Positions 11,775 to 24,500 of a DNA stretch of 64,000 nucleotides are shown here, piece by piece. The DNA is from Clarkia xantiana subsp. parviflora (Eukaryota; Streptophyta; Magnoliopsida; Myrtales; Onagraceae), in contig JAPTYO010000001.1 of NCBI GenBank assembly GCA_036873135.1, forward strand, positions 26,217,774 to 26,281,773, read 5' to 3'. The notes under the pieces were generated by a model. The model was not told where the DNA came from and made no database searches. It saw nothing but the letters and a program-made list of their open reading frames with translations. Numbering within the stretch: the stretch's first letter is position 1; every line of letters starts with the position of its first letter. Both the position numbers and the translations under genes were made by a program.

Positions 11775-12137
11775 GGCGAAGAGGACAGTCGAAGGGACGC
11801 TTTGATCTGAATCGTCGAAATTGAAGCGTTCGGATCTGAACCGTTGAGATGAAACGTGCAGAATGGCAACTGACGCAATGATGAAACAGCCTGAAAAGCA
11901 CTTTTCAGAAAAAGCAGGCGCGAAAAATCAGGCACGGGTACTGAGGACGTCGCTTCGTTATCTGCTGCATTTAATGGCTGGGGAACCGAGGAGTCCTCTC
12001 GGATTTGGCAGTTATCCACAAGGTATTGAGGAAACGTGAATGAGAAGACTTGTACTAAGTGTGCCAAGGGAAAGATCCCCGATTCCTACGTCGGGAGGTC
12101 GGGAGTTGAAAGACACGACGAGCTGTAAGTCCCTCAT

Positions 12138-12151
12138 GTCTTGGGGGCAAA
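12138..12151 (+). other. Polypurine tract of T1
   Basis: The purine-rich run TCTTGGGGGCAAA directly precedes the TGATGGG start of the 3' LTR, where plus-strand priming is expected. The corresponding site of T2 is CTTGGGGGCAAA on the - strand. Confidence 0.75.
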
Positions 12152-12846
12152 TGATGGGTTCCGCTATGGCTGTTAGGCCCTTTAACGGCGAGGAAACGGC
12201 GAACAGGCCCGCTGGGCCCTAAATGGAGGTCAAGATGACCCAGGTGAAGGGTCCCGACGTAGGGAGTCCCGATGATGAAAGGTCCCGACAGAGTCGGTCC
12301 CGATAGGTGAGCTGGAAGCTCCCGATGAGAAGCCTTTAAGTAGGCCCCGATGATGAATCCCTGAGAATGATTGGCCCTGTCACGATGCGAGGGGACCCGA
12401 GCGGTGACACAACGAGATAACTCTGGAGTCCCCGATGTTAGTTGGGACTTGCTATCAGAGGTTAAGGCCGAGATACGCGGGGCGTGGCCGAGATACGCGG
12501 AGCGTGGCCGAGATACGCGGGGCGTGGCCGAGATAAGCGAGATCATGGCCTAGATAGGCGGGATCGTACCCGAGATACGCGGAATACGGGCTAACCACCC
12601 CAATGGTTCACCAGGTAACTGAGGTACCTCTCCGCCTATAAAAAGGCAGAGGTCACCTCAGATCAATTACGTTTTTATATACGCTACTTGAGATTACTGC
12701 TTGCCAGTCCATACGAGATACTCATTTAAGCATCGGAAAGGGATTCGGGGTCACCGCCCGGTATATCCCCTCTTGCAGGATTACGTGGAGCAAAGGAGTA
12801 AGGATCGCCGTCAAAGATCGTACCGGAGTTCCACCGTGATCCAACA
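12152..12846 (+). repeat. 3' LTR of T1
   Basis: Matches the LTR at 1900-2635 along its whole length, starts TGATGGG and ends CCAACA, and is followed by the target duplication GAACT. Its array of 20-base units around 12470-12540 has two fewer units than the 5' copy. Most substitutions between the LTRs are transitions, as expected from methylated-cytosine decay. Confidence 0.93.
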
Positions 12847-12851
12847 GAACT

Positions 12852-13772
12852 CTCATATATGAATTAATACGCGTTGCTATGAAAACGTAGTTATTTTGAT
12901 GTTTATATAAAGATTTCGCATGTGTTGACAGAACGTTCGTACATCTAACTAATTTAACAGAACACGATAACACAATATAAATATATATGAAAAATTATGC
13001 GTATTATTAATATTTGTGAACATGTTATCTTATATTTATGATGTTATTTCGTAATTTTTCACGATAGTTAATTGACACACACGTAAATTTGCTAGCATGC
13101 CGTCGTCCCTCCTTGCTATGGTTTTCCTTTAGCACAGTTGAATAATAAATGGTTCGGCAAATAAATAAATAAATGGTTGTTTGTTGGGCCTGGCTTAAGC
13201 CCACTTCATATATGTGTTCCAACAACAATTTTGGGCTCAGCATAAACATCACGATAATACATGTTACATTACAGTTGAATACATGTTACACCAATAGAGT
13301 CACTGTAAAACAAGCTAAATCTCATTACTTCAACTATTCAACTTCATCACTTAATTAGAGGTCAGAGATTCAAACACCGCCAGTGAATATAAAAATTAAA
13401 AGATATTCATATACAATACCTTAGTTATAAACTTACCCCGGTGTAATTGAGGATTAGTCTAGATTTAGAACAAATATGCTACAAATACTGCCATTCTAAT
13501 AAGACACTACGGAACTCCGCGGATGAAAAAAAAATAAACTACTGCAATAGTATACCAAAAACAGTACGCCAATATAAGCCCATTTTTCAACATCGTATTC
13601 TCGTCTCAATAACTTTGAAGGTTGAGTTTGAGGATACTCGATTTACCAATCGTGTTTATTAACCCAATCTTGATAGAGTTCATTATTTAACTTAATTTGA
13701 CAGAACATCTCTAGTATAATAACCATTATATTCTTTTCACATGCTCTCTGCAATAATAAAAGGTTAAACAAA

Positions 13773-13834
<62 letters not shown>

Positions 13835-13974
13835 CCCAATAAACAATACTAATTTCATTTCAACCTATAAATACGGATATAGGGAGGTGAGTAGTGTAGA
13901 GGATTAACAGACCGAACTTTTAATTTTACTAGCTTGTGGGTGGGCTGCGTTCATAAGGTCAGTGTGCGTTGATT
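12852..13974. other. AT-rich host DNA with an (AT)n microsatellite
   Basis: This is the right flank of T1. No gene is visible. Positions 13778-13832 are an almost pure (AT)n run. Short ORFs here have no codon pattern or motif and are rejected. Confidence 0.6.
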
Positions 13975-14090
13975 ATGTAGGATTATAGAGATAGATACAC
14001 CAGATAATAACAAGATACGTGCTAGGGAATTAATACGCAACGGAAAATAGTGCACATACCTACTTTGCTTCGTCTCAATAACCACCTATA
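13975..14090 (-). repeat. Fragment of a copia LTR end in - orientation
   Basis: The segment around ATAACAAGATACGTGCTAGG and AATAGTGCACATACC matches the corresponding end of the copia LTR at 20194-20765. It stops abruptly at about 14090, where + strand copia pol sequence begins, so it is a rearranged junction and not a normal LTR-to-internal border. Confidence 0.65.
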
Positions 14091-15959
14091 CTACCCATTG
14101 TTTCCAGTGGGAGTGATCCAACCAACTTGGTTCCAGGTCCTAGTGATCAAGGAACTCATCTCGGAGATAGAATCCCGAGAACAAGAGGTCGTCCGAGGAA
14201 GGTTGTAGGTGAAGGTTCTAGCACTGCCCTTGTTCCCAGTGGGAGTGATGCTCCGATAAGAAGCATTGTTCCGAGTGGGAGTAATGTTCAGAGTCAAGAT
14301 GGGATCAACGAGCCTAGACGTAGTCAAAGGCATCGAACTTCTCCTAAGAAGTATCCCATCGAGAGGGGTGAGATCCTCACTCTAGCATCTGTTGACGAAT
14401 CGGTAACGGTTCAACAAGCGTTGGAAGGACCTCAAGCTAATGAATGGAGGAATGCAATTGAGGAAGAGATTTTCTCAATGAAAGCCAATTCGGTATGGTC
14501 TTTGGTTGATTTACCTGCTGATCGCAGGGCCATATGAGCAAAGTGGGTTCTTAAATTGAAACTCACTGCTGATGGAAAGGTCGAACGGTACAAAGCTCGA
14601 CTTGTTGCGAAATGATATACCCAACTTCAGGGAGTGGACTTTGACGAAACATACTCACCAACTGTGCGTTATACCACAGTAAGGGCCATTCTGGCCTTGG
14701 TCGTAAGTCTCGATCTCGAGCTGCACCAAATGGATGTTACGACCACATTTCTCCACGGAAACCTGGAGGAAGAGATCTACATGGAGCAACCAGAGGGTTT
14801 CATTACTCCTGGTAACGAACATAAAGTTTGTAATCTCCAAAGGTCCAGTTACGGTCTTAAACAGTCGTCTCGGCAATGGTACCACAGATTCCACGAGGAG
14901 TAGGAAACGGATTCGTGAATCTTCACGAGGATCCGTGCATGTATTATAAGACCTCCGGGTCTAAGTATGTCATCTTAACCTTATACGTGGACGACATACT
15001 CATTGCCGCAAACAACGTGAGTTTTATGAACAAGTCAAACTCATGGTTGACATCTTGTATTTGAGATGAAAGACATGGGAGAAGCCACATACATCTTAGG
15101 CATTAAAATTGCTAGAGATTGGGCTACCCGAAAATTATGTATGTCTCAAGAAGCCTATATCAACAAACTGTTAAAAAAGTTCAGATTACATGATGCCAAA
15201 CTCGTGGATACGCCGGTGGTGTTTGGGTGCGCACTGTTAAAACGTGACGGCCCCAAGTACCAGGTAGAGCGAGAACAGATGAAGGGTGCAGAGTATTTAA
15301 GCATGGTCGGTAGTTTGATGTACGCCATGCAATGCACCCGTCCGGATATCTGTTAAACCGTGGGCCTAGTAGCACGTTTCCAATCAGATCCTGTCTATCA
15401 ACATTTAAAAGCTGTAAAATAAATTATTCGTTATGTGAATGGTACTGCCGACTACGCACTGTGCTATGAGGGCGGGAAGTTAGAATCGACCGGTTACAGT
15501 GACGCCGACCATGGTGGCGATCCGGATGATCGTAAGTCCACCACATGAGGATTCTTTCTCCTTGCTAATGCCGCCATTTCATGGACGAGCAAGAAGCAAA
15601 CCTGTGTCGTGCTGTCCACGATGGAATCGGAATTTGTAGCCCTCTCCAAGAACGTACAGGAAGCGGTCTGGCTGAAAAGGCTTCTTACTGGACTGCTTGA
15701 TGGCGATGTCAGGAGTAAACCTGTGAAGGTGTTCTCTGACAATCAGGCATCTATTGCAGTAGTAAAGAATCCAAAGTACCATAGTAGGACCAAACACATT
15801 GATGTGAAATATTTTTATGCTAAACCTATGGTAGAAGACAATATAATCACTTTGGAATACTTGTCCACTGATAACATAGTTGCGGACCCATTAACTAAAC
15901 CACTACGAAGGGAGATATTCGAAAAGCATGTAAAACTGCTTGGATTGCATAGGGTTTAA
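14091..15959 (+). pseudogene. Copia B: reverse transcriptase-RNase H part of a copia polyprotein, broken
   Basis: This fragment starts in the linker before RT (Pro-Ser-Gly rich, then SQRHRTSPKKYPIERGE) and runs through the copia RT (YVDDILIA at about 14980) and RNase H to the usual end [11 protein letters not shown]..., stopping at 15957-15959. Gag, protease and integrase are missing. Nonsense codons include those near 14535, 15354, 15420 and 15546. A frameshift near 14900 is reversed near 15060. It is about 620 codons, against more than 1200 for a full copia polyprotein. Close relatives are the copies at 17684-19500, 48200-50110 and 52946-54146. I recognise it as Ty1/copia and leave the lineage open. 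Confidence 0.9.
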
Positions 15960-17092
15960 AAGTGGCATGTATCTGTGATAACATTTTGATATTTGAGAGT
16001 TACATTTTTGAAACGAAAGAATTGCAATTGAGTTTATGATCTATCGTCGTCATAATGTTTGAATATATCAGATTTATTTTCTATAAACAAAGTAGTAGGA
16101 GGACGCAATCCGCTGCCAAAACTATGTCGGATGTGGGCCTTACCTAGTCACACATGTACGGTCATCTTGCGGTGGAGGGAGGCCTTTACCAAACAAGGCT
16201 GGCTAAGAATCAGGGGATAAACCTGATTACGCGAGACGATTATCTAGTCTCGAAGTAACTCAACGTGATCTTCGTTTTGCAAATCACCATGATGATCTTC
16301 GTTCGTCATTAATCCGCATTCTGGGCCAGATGAGAATCTGCGATAGCATGATTGACATATCCCATTCCGGTCAACTTAAATGTTCAGGTATGCTATCGAC
16401 GCATGCTTCATACTGCGCGTGCCATGTTTGACCACGGGGTCACAGCTCGGTTGTGCTAGATACGAATCCTTGTGGTTCTTGCGGGTGCAAACTTCTTCAC
16501 CTCGAGCGTGTGATTGATCCCGAGATCCTTATGAAGAGACACCTAAAGTATCCTCACGGACTCGGAACTCATATCTAAGGTCAAGCTCAATGTTCGCTTC
16601 CCGGCGTACGAGCGTAGTGCTGAACAAAAAGGCCCAGTGACCACGACTTTGGAAACTGGTTGGGTTTGACTAAGGATATGAGCGATGGGGATGGTCAAGT
16701 TCACCTATAATTCACCAACTCTTGTATTCACTAAGGTGGCCACCAACCGGATATTAGTTGAAGGTTGTGAATACTTATACGGATGCCTTGGAGAAGTGTT
16801 TTTTATGAGGAAACTAGGCAAAATGAGAATTATCAGTTGACCTAGGATACAACACGACACTATATAAATGTTATTTATAACAGGTTGATTGGAGAAAAGG
16901 GAATCAAAGTTCTGCGGGCGCTACAACACTCCTAATAGATGAGTAGCACGATGCCTGTCGTCTCCGCCGGTCGCACTGCAAACATCGTATGAACTGTTCG
17001 GAAGCAAGGGCGAGATCAAAGGAGTGAAATGTTGATACAGGTTTGGACGAAAATACATTAACATGCACCCTCCCATTCCGACGAGTGGGAGT
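15960..17092 (+). other. Long non-coding 3' spacer of copia B
   Basis: About 1.1 kb separates the pol stop from the polypurine tract. No ORF is credible. The segment is conserved in the copies at 50111-51173 and, inverted, at about 51815-52945, including landmarks such as GATGTGGGCC and TGAGTAGCACGAT. Near 17070-17090 CTCCCATTCC is followed by the inverted GTGGGAG, and then by the LTR. Confidence 0.7.
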
Positions 17093-17683
17093 TGTAAGCA
17101 TATGATGATGGGCGCCGTAAATGGAAGCCCATTATATGTATATGTTACCTAAGTTATTTGGGTACATGTCACATTAGGATATTGGGCCAGACCCAAAATG
17201 ACATGAGAGGCCCAAAATTGGGCCTTCCTTGTACATAGGCCGGCCGAATATTAGTGAGGGAAAAAGTGGACTTTTGTATACTTTACTCCTCCTATATATA
17301 TGGGGTGTTAGGGGTTTTATTAGGTTAATCCTTAATTCCACCTTAGAGTGTTTTAAAGAGAAAAGCCCTCCCCCATAACACCCTAGTTCGGCCGAACCAC
17401 ACATACACCAAGGGTGTGCCAATTTGCCTTCGAGCAAACACTTCGGAGATTCGTCCCCTGCCAAGAATCGATCTGAGGCTTTGCTGTGGAGAATATACCG
17501 CGTAGAGATTCCTTCACAAGAACCTATACGGTGCCGACTGGAGGATCGTGAACTCCCTTCTGCAAGGATCTTGGGACTACAGACTACTTGTGAGGTATGT
17601 GCGAATCTTCCGCTGCATAATATCAATTACTAGCATGTATCATGTTTATATTATCCGTAGTGATTACTCCCCGTAATCTAACA
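17093..17683 (+). repeat. 3' LTR of copia B
   Basis: Starts TGTAAGCATATG after the purine run GAGTGGGAGT and ends CCGTAATCTAACA. A TATA-like run (CCTATATATATGGGG) lies at about 17289-17303. It aligns with the LTRs at 20194-20765 (inverted) and 51174-51652. It ends exactly where - strand copia C sequence begins, so B either inserted in C or was joined to it by rearrangement. Confidence 0.8.
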
Positions 17684-19500
17684 CTTCGACCCAGAGTTCT
17701 TAGTGTACACACATGGATCCTCGTGAAGAATCATGAATCCGTTTCCAACGATTTCCTCGTGGAATCTGCGGTACCATTGCCGTGACGATTGTTTAAGACC
17801 GTAGATAGATCTTTGGAGTTTACAAACTTTATGTTAGTTACCAGGAGTAATGAAACCCTCTGGTTTCTCCATATAGATCTCTTCCTCCAGGTTTCCGTGG
17901 AGGAATTCAGTCTTAACATCCATTTGGTACAGCTCTAAATCGAGGCTTGCAACCAAGGCTAGAATAGCCCTGACTGTGGTGTAACGGACAGTCGATGAGT
18001 ATGTCTCATCAAAGTCCACTCCGTGGAGTTGGGTATATCCTTTCGAAACGAGTCTAGCTTTGTATCGCTCGACGGCTCCATCAGCAGTGAGTTTCAGTTT
18101 CAGAACCCACTTGGCACATATGGCTCTGCGGTTAGCAGGTAAATCAACCAAAGACCAAACAGAATTAGCTTTCATAAAGGCTATCTCATCCTCTATTCTT
18201 TCGCTTGAGGTCCATCCATAGATTGTTTAACTTTTACCGGTTCATCAAACCGAAATCAGAGTGAATAACTCGCCTCTTTCGATGGGATATTTCTTAGGAG
18301 AAGTTCGATGCCTTTGACTACGTCTAGGCTCGTTAATCCCATATTGAACTTGAACAACGCTCTCACTCGGTATAATGCTCGTTATCGGGGCATTACCCCC
18401 ACTGGGAACAAGAGCGCTACTAAAACCTTCATTAACAACTTTTCTAGGACGACCTCTTGGTCTCGGAATTCCACTTCCGAGATTAATTTCACGGTTACTA
18501 GAACCAGGAACCAAGTTGGTTGTACTGTTCCCACTGTTGCCAGTAGGTAGTTGCGGCATCATAAGATTTTAATCCAACGGTTCAGAAATATGATTATCAG
18601 GTTAGACTTGATTCGCATATGCAGCAACAGTGATCTGTGTGGTCGGATTGGCTCCTCCCACTGGATTTATTATGAAAATGTCTCCATCTTCATTTACCAT
18701 ATCGTTCACTTGTGTTGCTGCCTCAAATCTCCCACTCGAAGTAAGTGGTACCTGATTATCATCATCATCCTACTATAGTCCAGTCAATACTTTGTTCCTT
18801 TTGATGTTGCCAAGCGTAGCAAATCCGTCTTCAAGGAATGTAACGTCTCTGGACTCATGTTCGACCACGCCACCATTTTATTGAGCTTCTATAAACACGT
18901 ATCCCTTTGAGTTCTTAGAGTGTCTTATAAAGATACTTTTCAATCCTCTAGGTCCTAACTTGCCATAACGGCTGTCAGTTGGATGCGTGTATGCCGCACA
19001 ACCCCAAGGTCGTAACCTGGTAAGATCCATCTCTTTACCAGTCCATAGCTCATATGGTGTTGTGTCCACCGACTTTGTAGGAACAAGGTTTAGTACATGT
19101 GTTGCAGTTAATAATGCGTCACCCCAATAGGATATTGGCAATTTTGCCTACGACATCATGGTTCTAACCATGTCCAGGAGTGTACGATTACGTCGCTCAG
19201 CCACACCGTTTTGTTGTGGCGTGTTAGGAATAGTAGTTTGTCGTACAATTCCTCTTTCATCGCACAACTTGTTAAACTCATTCGAGAGATATTCTCCACC
19301 TCTATCAGTGCGGAGGGTTTTCACCTTCCACTCTTGTTGATTCTCTACGAGGTTGAGAAAGCCTTTAAAGCAATCAATAGCCTCGGATTTTCGAGAAATC
19401 AAATGAGTAAACCCATAACGGGTAAAGTCATCGATGATAGTTACGAAGTAACGTTTACCATTCCAAGCGGTGGCATTCATGGGTCCACATTCATGGCACA
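17684..19500 (-). pseudogene. Copia C: integrase core to reverse transcriptase, truncated at both ends
   Basis: Reading on the - strand, the integrase catalytic core (FVTIIDDFTR, TDRGGEYLS, GVAERRNRT) starts near 19480. It continues past a nonsense codon at 19148-19150 into WGDALLTATHVLN. The integrase-RT linker (SQRHRTSPKKYPIERGE near 18300) and RT (WSLVDLPANRRAI to MEKPEGFITPGN, 18155-17834) follow. RT stops at 17684, where the copia B LTR begins, so the YVDD region, RNase H and 3' LTR are missing. The integrase zinc-binding end, protease and gag are replaced by TA-rich DNA at about 19500. Several stops make it non-functional. Confidence 0.88.
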
Positions 19501-20193
19501 TATTTATATATATTTCGGCACAAACATATATATATATATATATAATCAATCAACAATATATATACAAATATGTATTTGGCAACACTATATATGTATATGT
19601 ATACTTAAATATATTATTGTCAATATTCAATATTAGGGATATATTTTCATCAATAATATATATTTTCTCAATCTTTTAGGCAACTATATTTATCAATGAT
19701 ATCTACATCCCTAAAATTGTGCTAGAAATATTGATAGTTTCTATTTCACAGTTATCTTGTGAACTTAACCCTAATTTTGTCCTAGACCCTAGGCACTAAA
19801 ATATTCGGCCGAAACATACATCAAAATATATAAATAAAAAATCGGTCACTTTAGGGTTAGTGGGACTAAGAAATTAAAAAATTTCACCTTGAATACCTAA
19901 AGGAGGTTCAACCGAAACACTAAAATTAGGGTTTGTGGTCAAATTTCAAGATCAAATTTTGCAAAGGTCAAGAATCCAATTGTTAATTTTGATAAAAGTC
20001 TTATTTTTCTTGAAGATCATGAATATCAAACTCTACTATGAACATCATGAAAAATTTCAGCCAACAAGATTTATAAAAATCAAAATTTTAAAACTTGAAC
20101 ACCAAAATTTAAAATTTTCGGCCAAGACCAAGAAATCCAATAACACCAGTTTTATCAAAATCATGAACTCCCTAACACAGGCCCTGATACCAC
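19501..20193 (-). other. AT-rich leader of copia C with primer-binding site
   Basis: AT-rich sequence with a (TA)n run at about 19529-19546 and no ORF. At 20180-20192 the - strand reads TGGTATCAGGGCC, the initiator-Met tRNA type primer site typical of copia elements, one base from the LTR. The stretch is therefore the untranslated leader, and the gag-protease part has been deleted. Confidence 0.7.
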
Positions 20194-20765
20194 TATAGGA
20201 TTATAGGGGTAGATACACCAGAAACAATAACAAGATATGTGCTAGGTAACTAATACACGACGGAAGATAGTGCACATACCTACTTTGCTTCTGTCTACCT
20301 TATTGATTCGTCGGACGGTTCCCGTAGAGGTTCCTGTTAGAGAAGCCCTACGCGGATTATGCCTCACAGCAAAGCCTAAGTCGATTCTTTGCGGGATGGA
20401 TCTCCGGAGTAAATTGCTTGACACAATTTGGCACCTCCTAGGGCACAGGGTGGTTCGACCGAAACTAGGTGTTTATAGGGAGGAGGGGTTTCTTTTAATC
20501 TCACCACAAATGAGGAGAGAATTAGCTTATAAATCCCTAATACCTCCATATTTATAAGAGGAGCAAAGTGGACAAAAGTCCACTTTGCCCTCTTTGTGTT
20601 TCGGCCGACCTAGCGTAGGGTGGAGGCCCAATTTTTGGCCTCCCATGTCAATTGGGATTTTAGGCCTAGCCCAAAATCCCTAATGTGACATTACCTAATT
20701 ACTTAGGTAATTAGCCAATATTAACGGGCTCTCAATTACGGCGGCCCATTGTCCAAATGCTAACA
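20194..20765 (-). repeat. 5' LTR of copia C
   Basis: On the - strand it runs from TGTTAGCATTTGG (at 20765) to the end beside the primer site at 20194. The terminal CA is mutated (it reads ..TCCTATA, where copia B has ..TCTAACA). A TATA-like run, CCTCTTATAAATATGG on the - strand, lies near 20547-20562. It is 572 bases, against 591 for copia B. Confidence 0.8.
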
Positions 20766-21532
20766 GATTGTTCACTAAGTATGGTGGGAAAAAACCCAGA
20801 GCGTAAAAGGAGAGCTCGAACATTACGTAGCGGAATATGCTCAGGGTCGTCACTACTGGCCCATTCCTTTTTTTTAAACCCTTAAAAATTGAATTTTTTC
20901 AAATCAATACCATTATTAACTAAACCAATTACAGAAATAATATCTTTTAAATCTATATCTATATTATGTATCTATTTATTATATATAATTGGGTTAATAC
21001 CTATGAAAGGTCTGAACTATCACCCATGTTAACCGGAGAGGTCTGAAATTTCAAAAGTTAATTTAAGAGGTCTGATATTTTAGTTTTGTTGATAACAGAG
21101 GTCTCCGTCAATTTCATTCGTTAAATGTGACGGAATTTGGTCACGTGCCAAAAACGTACCTCACTTAAAAATGTAATCCCAAAATTGCCCCTCCATCACC
21201 GGTGTGCCTGTCACGTGCCGAACTGAAAAGTCGGAAATACCCCTCTGGGCGGCAAAAATAAAAAGGCGTCTCTTCCTCTTCTTCTCCATTCTGTCACTTC
21301 TGATCAAAATTCAAAAAACTCTCCCTTTCTATCTATTTCTAATTTCTCTCAAAAAACTGAAGAACCCAACCTAGGGTTTGGTGCGACGAGGACTTTCTGC
21401 GTTTTCCGGCGAAGAGAAGGCGATTTTCGTACGGCCAGGCGGAGAAGGTGACGGGATTTGCAGCAAGCAGAGAGGTCGGGAAGGTGACGACAGTGCAAAC
21501 GCAGCGGAGGCTCAATTTTCGGGTTGAGCAAG

Positions 21533-24500
21533 ATGCCTTCGTCGCTTGGTAAGTGATTTACACCCGAATATGAGATTGTTTATCTGTATCGGTTGTGGGT
21601 TTGTAGGTTTTCTGGAAATTGAACTTAATTTAGCATAAAGTTAAGATTTTGCATGGAGGATCTGTTAAAACTTTGTGAATAATTGTTGTACAAGTACTAA
21701 TTAGGAGATTTCGAAGACAATGTAAGAAGAAAAACTGAAACATGAAGAAGTTAAACTTCAAACCGAAACTTAAAGAACAATCTGTTAATTAAAGTTGATA
21801 TTTTTACATTTGCGGCGGTGAAGTTGGGTATGTTGGCTATTTAGAGGTGAAAAAATAGAAACTTGAAGCCTTAAACCTCTGTTTCACTGGTTAAACTGAA
21901 TCTGGGTTAGGGTTTCTTAAAAAATTGTACTTTGAGGAAGTAATTTAAGGGTTTTTAAATGTGAACTGTATGATTGTTGTATGTTCTGTATATTTTGGTT
22001 CTTTAACAAAATTTGGTTGTTTGTAGTTAGGTTCTGTCAAGTTTCTTGCATATTTTGAACAACTATGGGTGTACATGTGTGTTGTGTCAAATATGAACAT
22101 TTGAAAAAGTATAACCAACGTTGGTACTCAGGAACTTCATTGATTTTACCAAACCAGATTATGATACGATAATAAGAGTCCTAAATTAAACAAGAACAAC
22201 ATTTCAGACTTTCTTTATTAACAAATTAGAAATGTCAGACAGCTAAAAACAACATGAATGCGCCTTTCAGACCTATTGAATTTAAACCGAATTTGATTAG
22301 GCCCTGTCTAATCCTTCATTAATTTTTTTTGTTACAGATTTACGATCAATGTCAATGCCTGATACCCCGGAGGAATATCCTATCATGCTGGAGATAAACC
22401 ATCAGGGTGCTTTCATAATTGAAGACAACGGTACCATAACCAACTATGTTGGCGAAGTTGACATCATAGAGATTTCAAATTACTTCCCTTTCAATCAGAT
22501 TTTGAAGGAGTTGAGGTTAAAATTTGGGTATCCGGAGTGGGGATAGATACAATATAGGAAGTATGTTCCTGAATGTATCGTTTTAAAGTTGGTCATGGGT
22601 AGGACTGATTGGGGTGAAGTACTAGAGATGCATCCTAGAGGATCACTTATACAGCTGTATTTGGTGAGGGACGATGTAGCTGGTTTATCAACTTTGCGGT
22701 CGGGCGGCGCTGAGGGGAGTGGGAGAAGACTAGAGGATGAGCTGACTACAACCCAATTTAGGGCTTGCATGGAGGAGCTGGTTCATGACTTGGCACAGGC
22801 TGCAAGAGACAGAGTTGAAGAGGAGGCAGCAGAAAAAGATCTTGAAGAGTCTGAAGCTCTCATCCATGTAGATTCATCCCCATACACAGATGAGGAGGAA
22901 GGTGACACTGGAGCTGAAGGTGACACTGGAGTTGAAGAAGTTGAAGAAGAATAAGAAGAGGAAGATAGTCGTCTTCCTTCCTCCGATTGTAGTGTCTCCG
23001 ATGAGAATTGGCAGCCAAGAGATGGGGATGACTTACACAGCACGAGTGAGAGTTCCTCTGAAGATGCTGATACTGACGTATGGCATATAGTTGCCAGAGA
23101 GACAGCACGGGTGGAGAAGGCGAATGAGGTAGAAAAAAAGAAGGTCATGGCTGCCGGAAAGAGAAAGGCTGCTGATGTAAGGAGAAGAGACGAAAGAGGT
23201 ATGAAGTATACATTTTGTTAATATAAGAGGTATGAGGTTTCAAAACTGTTAAAATTAATATATCAGTTTAATTAATTACCCCTTCCCACTAATTATAATG
23301 TTTTTTCCTCCACAACCAACCCATCACATGTTCGTGAGGATGAAGAGGTTGATGAGTTGATACTGTTGGATGAGATGGATGGACAACATAGTGATGATGC
23401 TCCTGAGGAGTTGCTCCACGACAGCATGAGCCTCGATTCTTATGCACACTCTGGTGATGCTGAAGTTGGTAGTCATGGTCGTTTTCCCAATTACAAGGAG
23501 AGTTTACAATCCAATGCCCCCCACCAAACTTGAAGGTGGGGCTTTTATTCCCGAATGCTGAAGCATTCAGACAGGCACTAGCGGATAGCTCACAGATATG
23601 CGTACAAATTTCAGAACAACAACCAAGGTAAGGTGGACGCTATCTGCAAGAAGAAATGTGGCTGGAGGATCTATTCTTCCAAGGTCACGAATGAGGAAAG
23701 TCTGCAGGTACAAAACTACGCTTAACGAGATGATAGTTGTTGCTTTTCCAGTATAAGTATTTTGGTTTTTACTTGTTTGTTTTTGTGATTCAATTTCAGG
23801 TGAAGACTTTCAACAATAAGCACAAAAAACACTGCCTTGTGCTTAGGACAAGACAGATAAACAAGAAGTGGATAGTGAAAAAATATCTAGAGAAGTACAG
23901 ACAGCAGAAGCTTAACACCGGGTAGATTGTGAAGGAGCTGGCGAAAGACAGAGATTTCGATGTTAGTCGGTTCACCGTACGCAATGCTTGCAAGAGGATG
24001 GATGAAATCGTACAAAGGAATTTGGCATGATTTGGGAGTATGCCCATGCTGTCTCGACAGCCAACCCACGGAGTACAGTGGGGGTTACTCTGAACAATGG
24101 GAGGTTTCACCAATTTTACATGTGCCTACATGCTTGTAAGACTGGGTTCATCCGTGGGTGCAGACATTTCTTTGGTCTGGACGGGTGTCACCTTAGAGGT
24201 TCTGAGACTGGACAAATTCTATCCGTCGTGGGTCAAGACGGAAATCAGGGGCTTTACCCAATTGTTGTTGCTTGGGTAGAGGCAGAGACCTATGACTCTT
24301 GGGCGTGGTTGTTCCTTCAGCTCCTCAAAAATGACATTGGCACAGGTCCAGAAGGAAGAAGTTGGGTTATAATGTCAGACAGACAGAAGGTAAGATTTCT
24401 GGTTTAAAATTGGTGTCTGCAAGTTTATATTTGTTGATTTCTAATGTCTGGAAGTTTGAGATATGTTTAAATCTAGTATCTGCAACTTTAGGTTTGTTGA

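Larger units (their letters stand above)
1900..12846 (+). mobile_element. T1: Ty3/gypsy LTR retrotransposon, Tat/Ogre-like, with antisense gene
   Basis: Full-length insertion bounded by LTRs at 1900-2635 and 12152-12846 and flanked by the 5-base target duplication GAACT (1895-1899 and 12847-12851). The order is LTR, primer-binding site, gag-pol on the + strand, a tandem-repeat array, a spliced gene on the - strand, polypurine tract, LTR. The two LTRs differ by about a dozen substitutions by eye plus a repeat-number change. Gag-pol carries two frameshifts, three nonsense codons and internal deletions, so the copy is dead. It is older than T2 and T3 by LTR divergence. Assignment to the Tat-type lineage rests on the second RNase H, the long internal region and the antisense gene, features known from that lineage. 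Confidence 0.93.

Noticed and set aside
12055..12546. 163-codon - strand ORF near the T1 3' LTR
   Set aside because: It spans LTR and flanking leader with no motif; similar frames occur in the 5' LTR.
13643..13858. 71-codon ORF with Ile-Tyr repeats
   Set aside because: Translation of the (AT)n microsatellite.
19148..19549. Novel N-terminus MIIYIYIYVC on the copia C integrase
   Set aside because: The Ile-Tyr run is the translated (TA)n tract at the deletion border, not protein sequence of the element.
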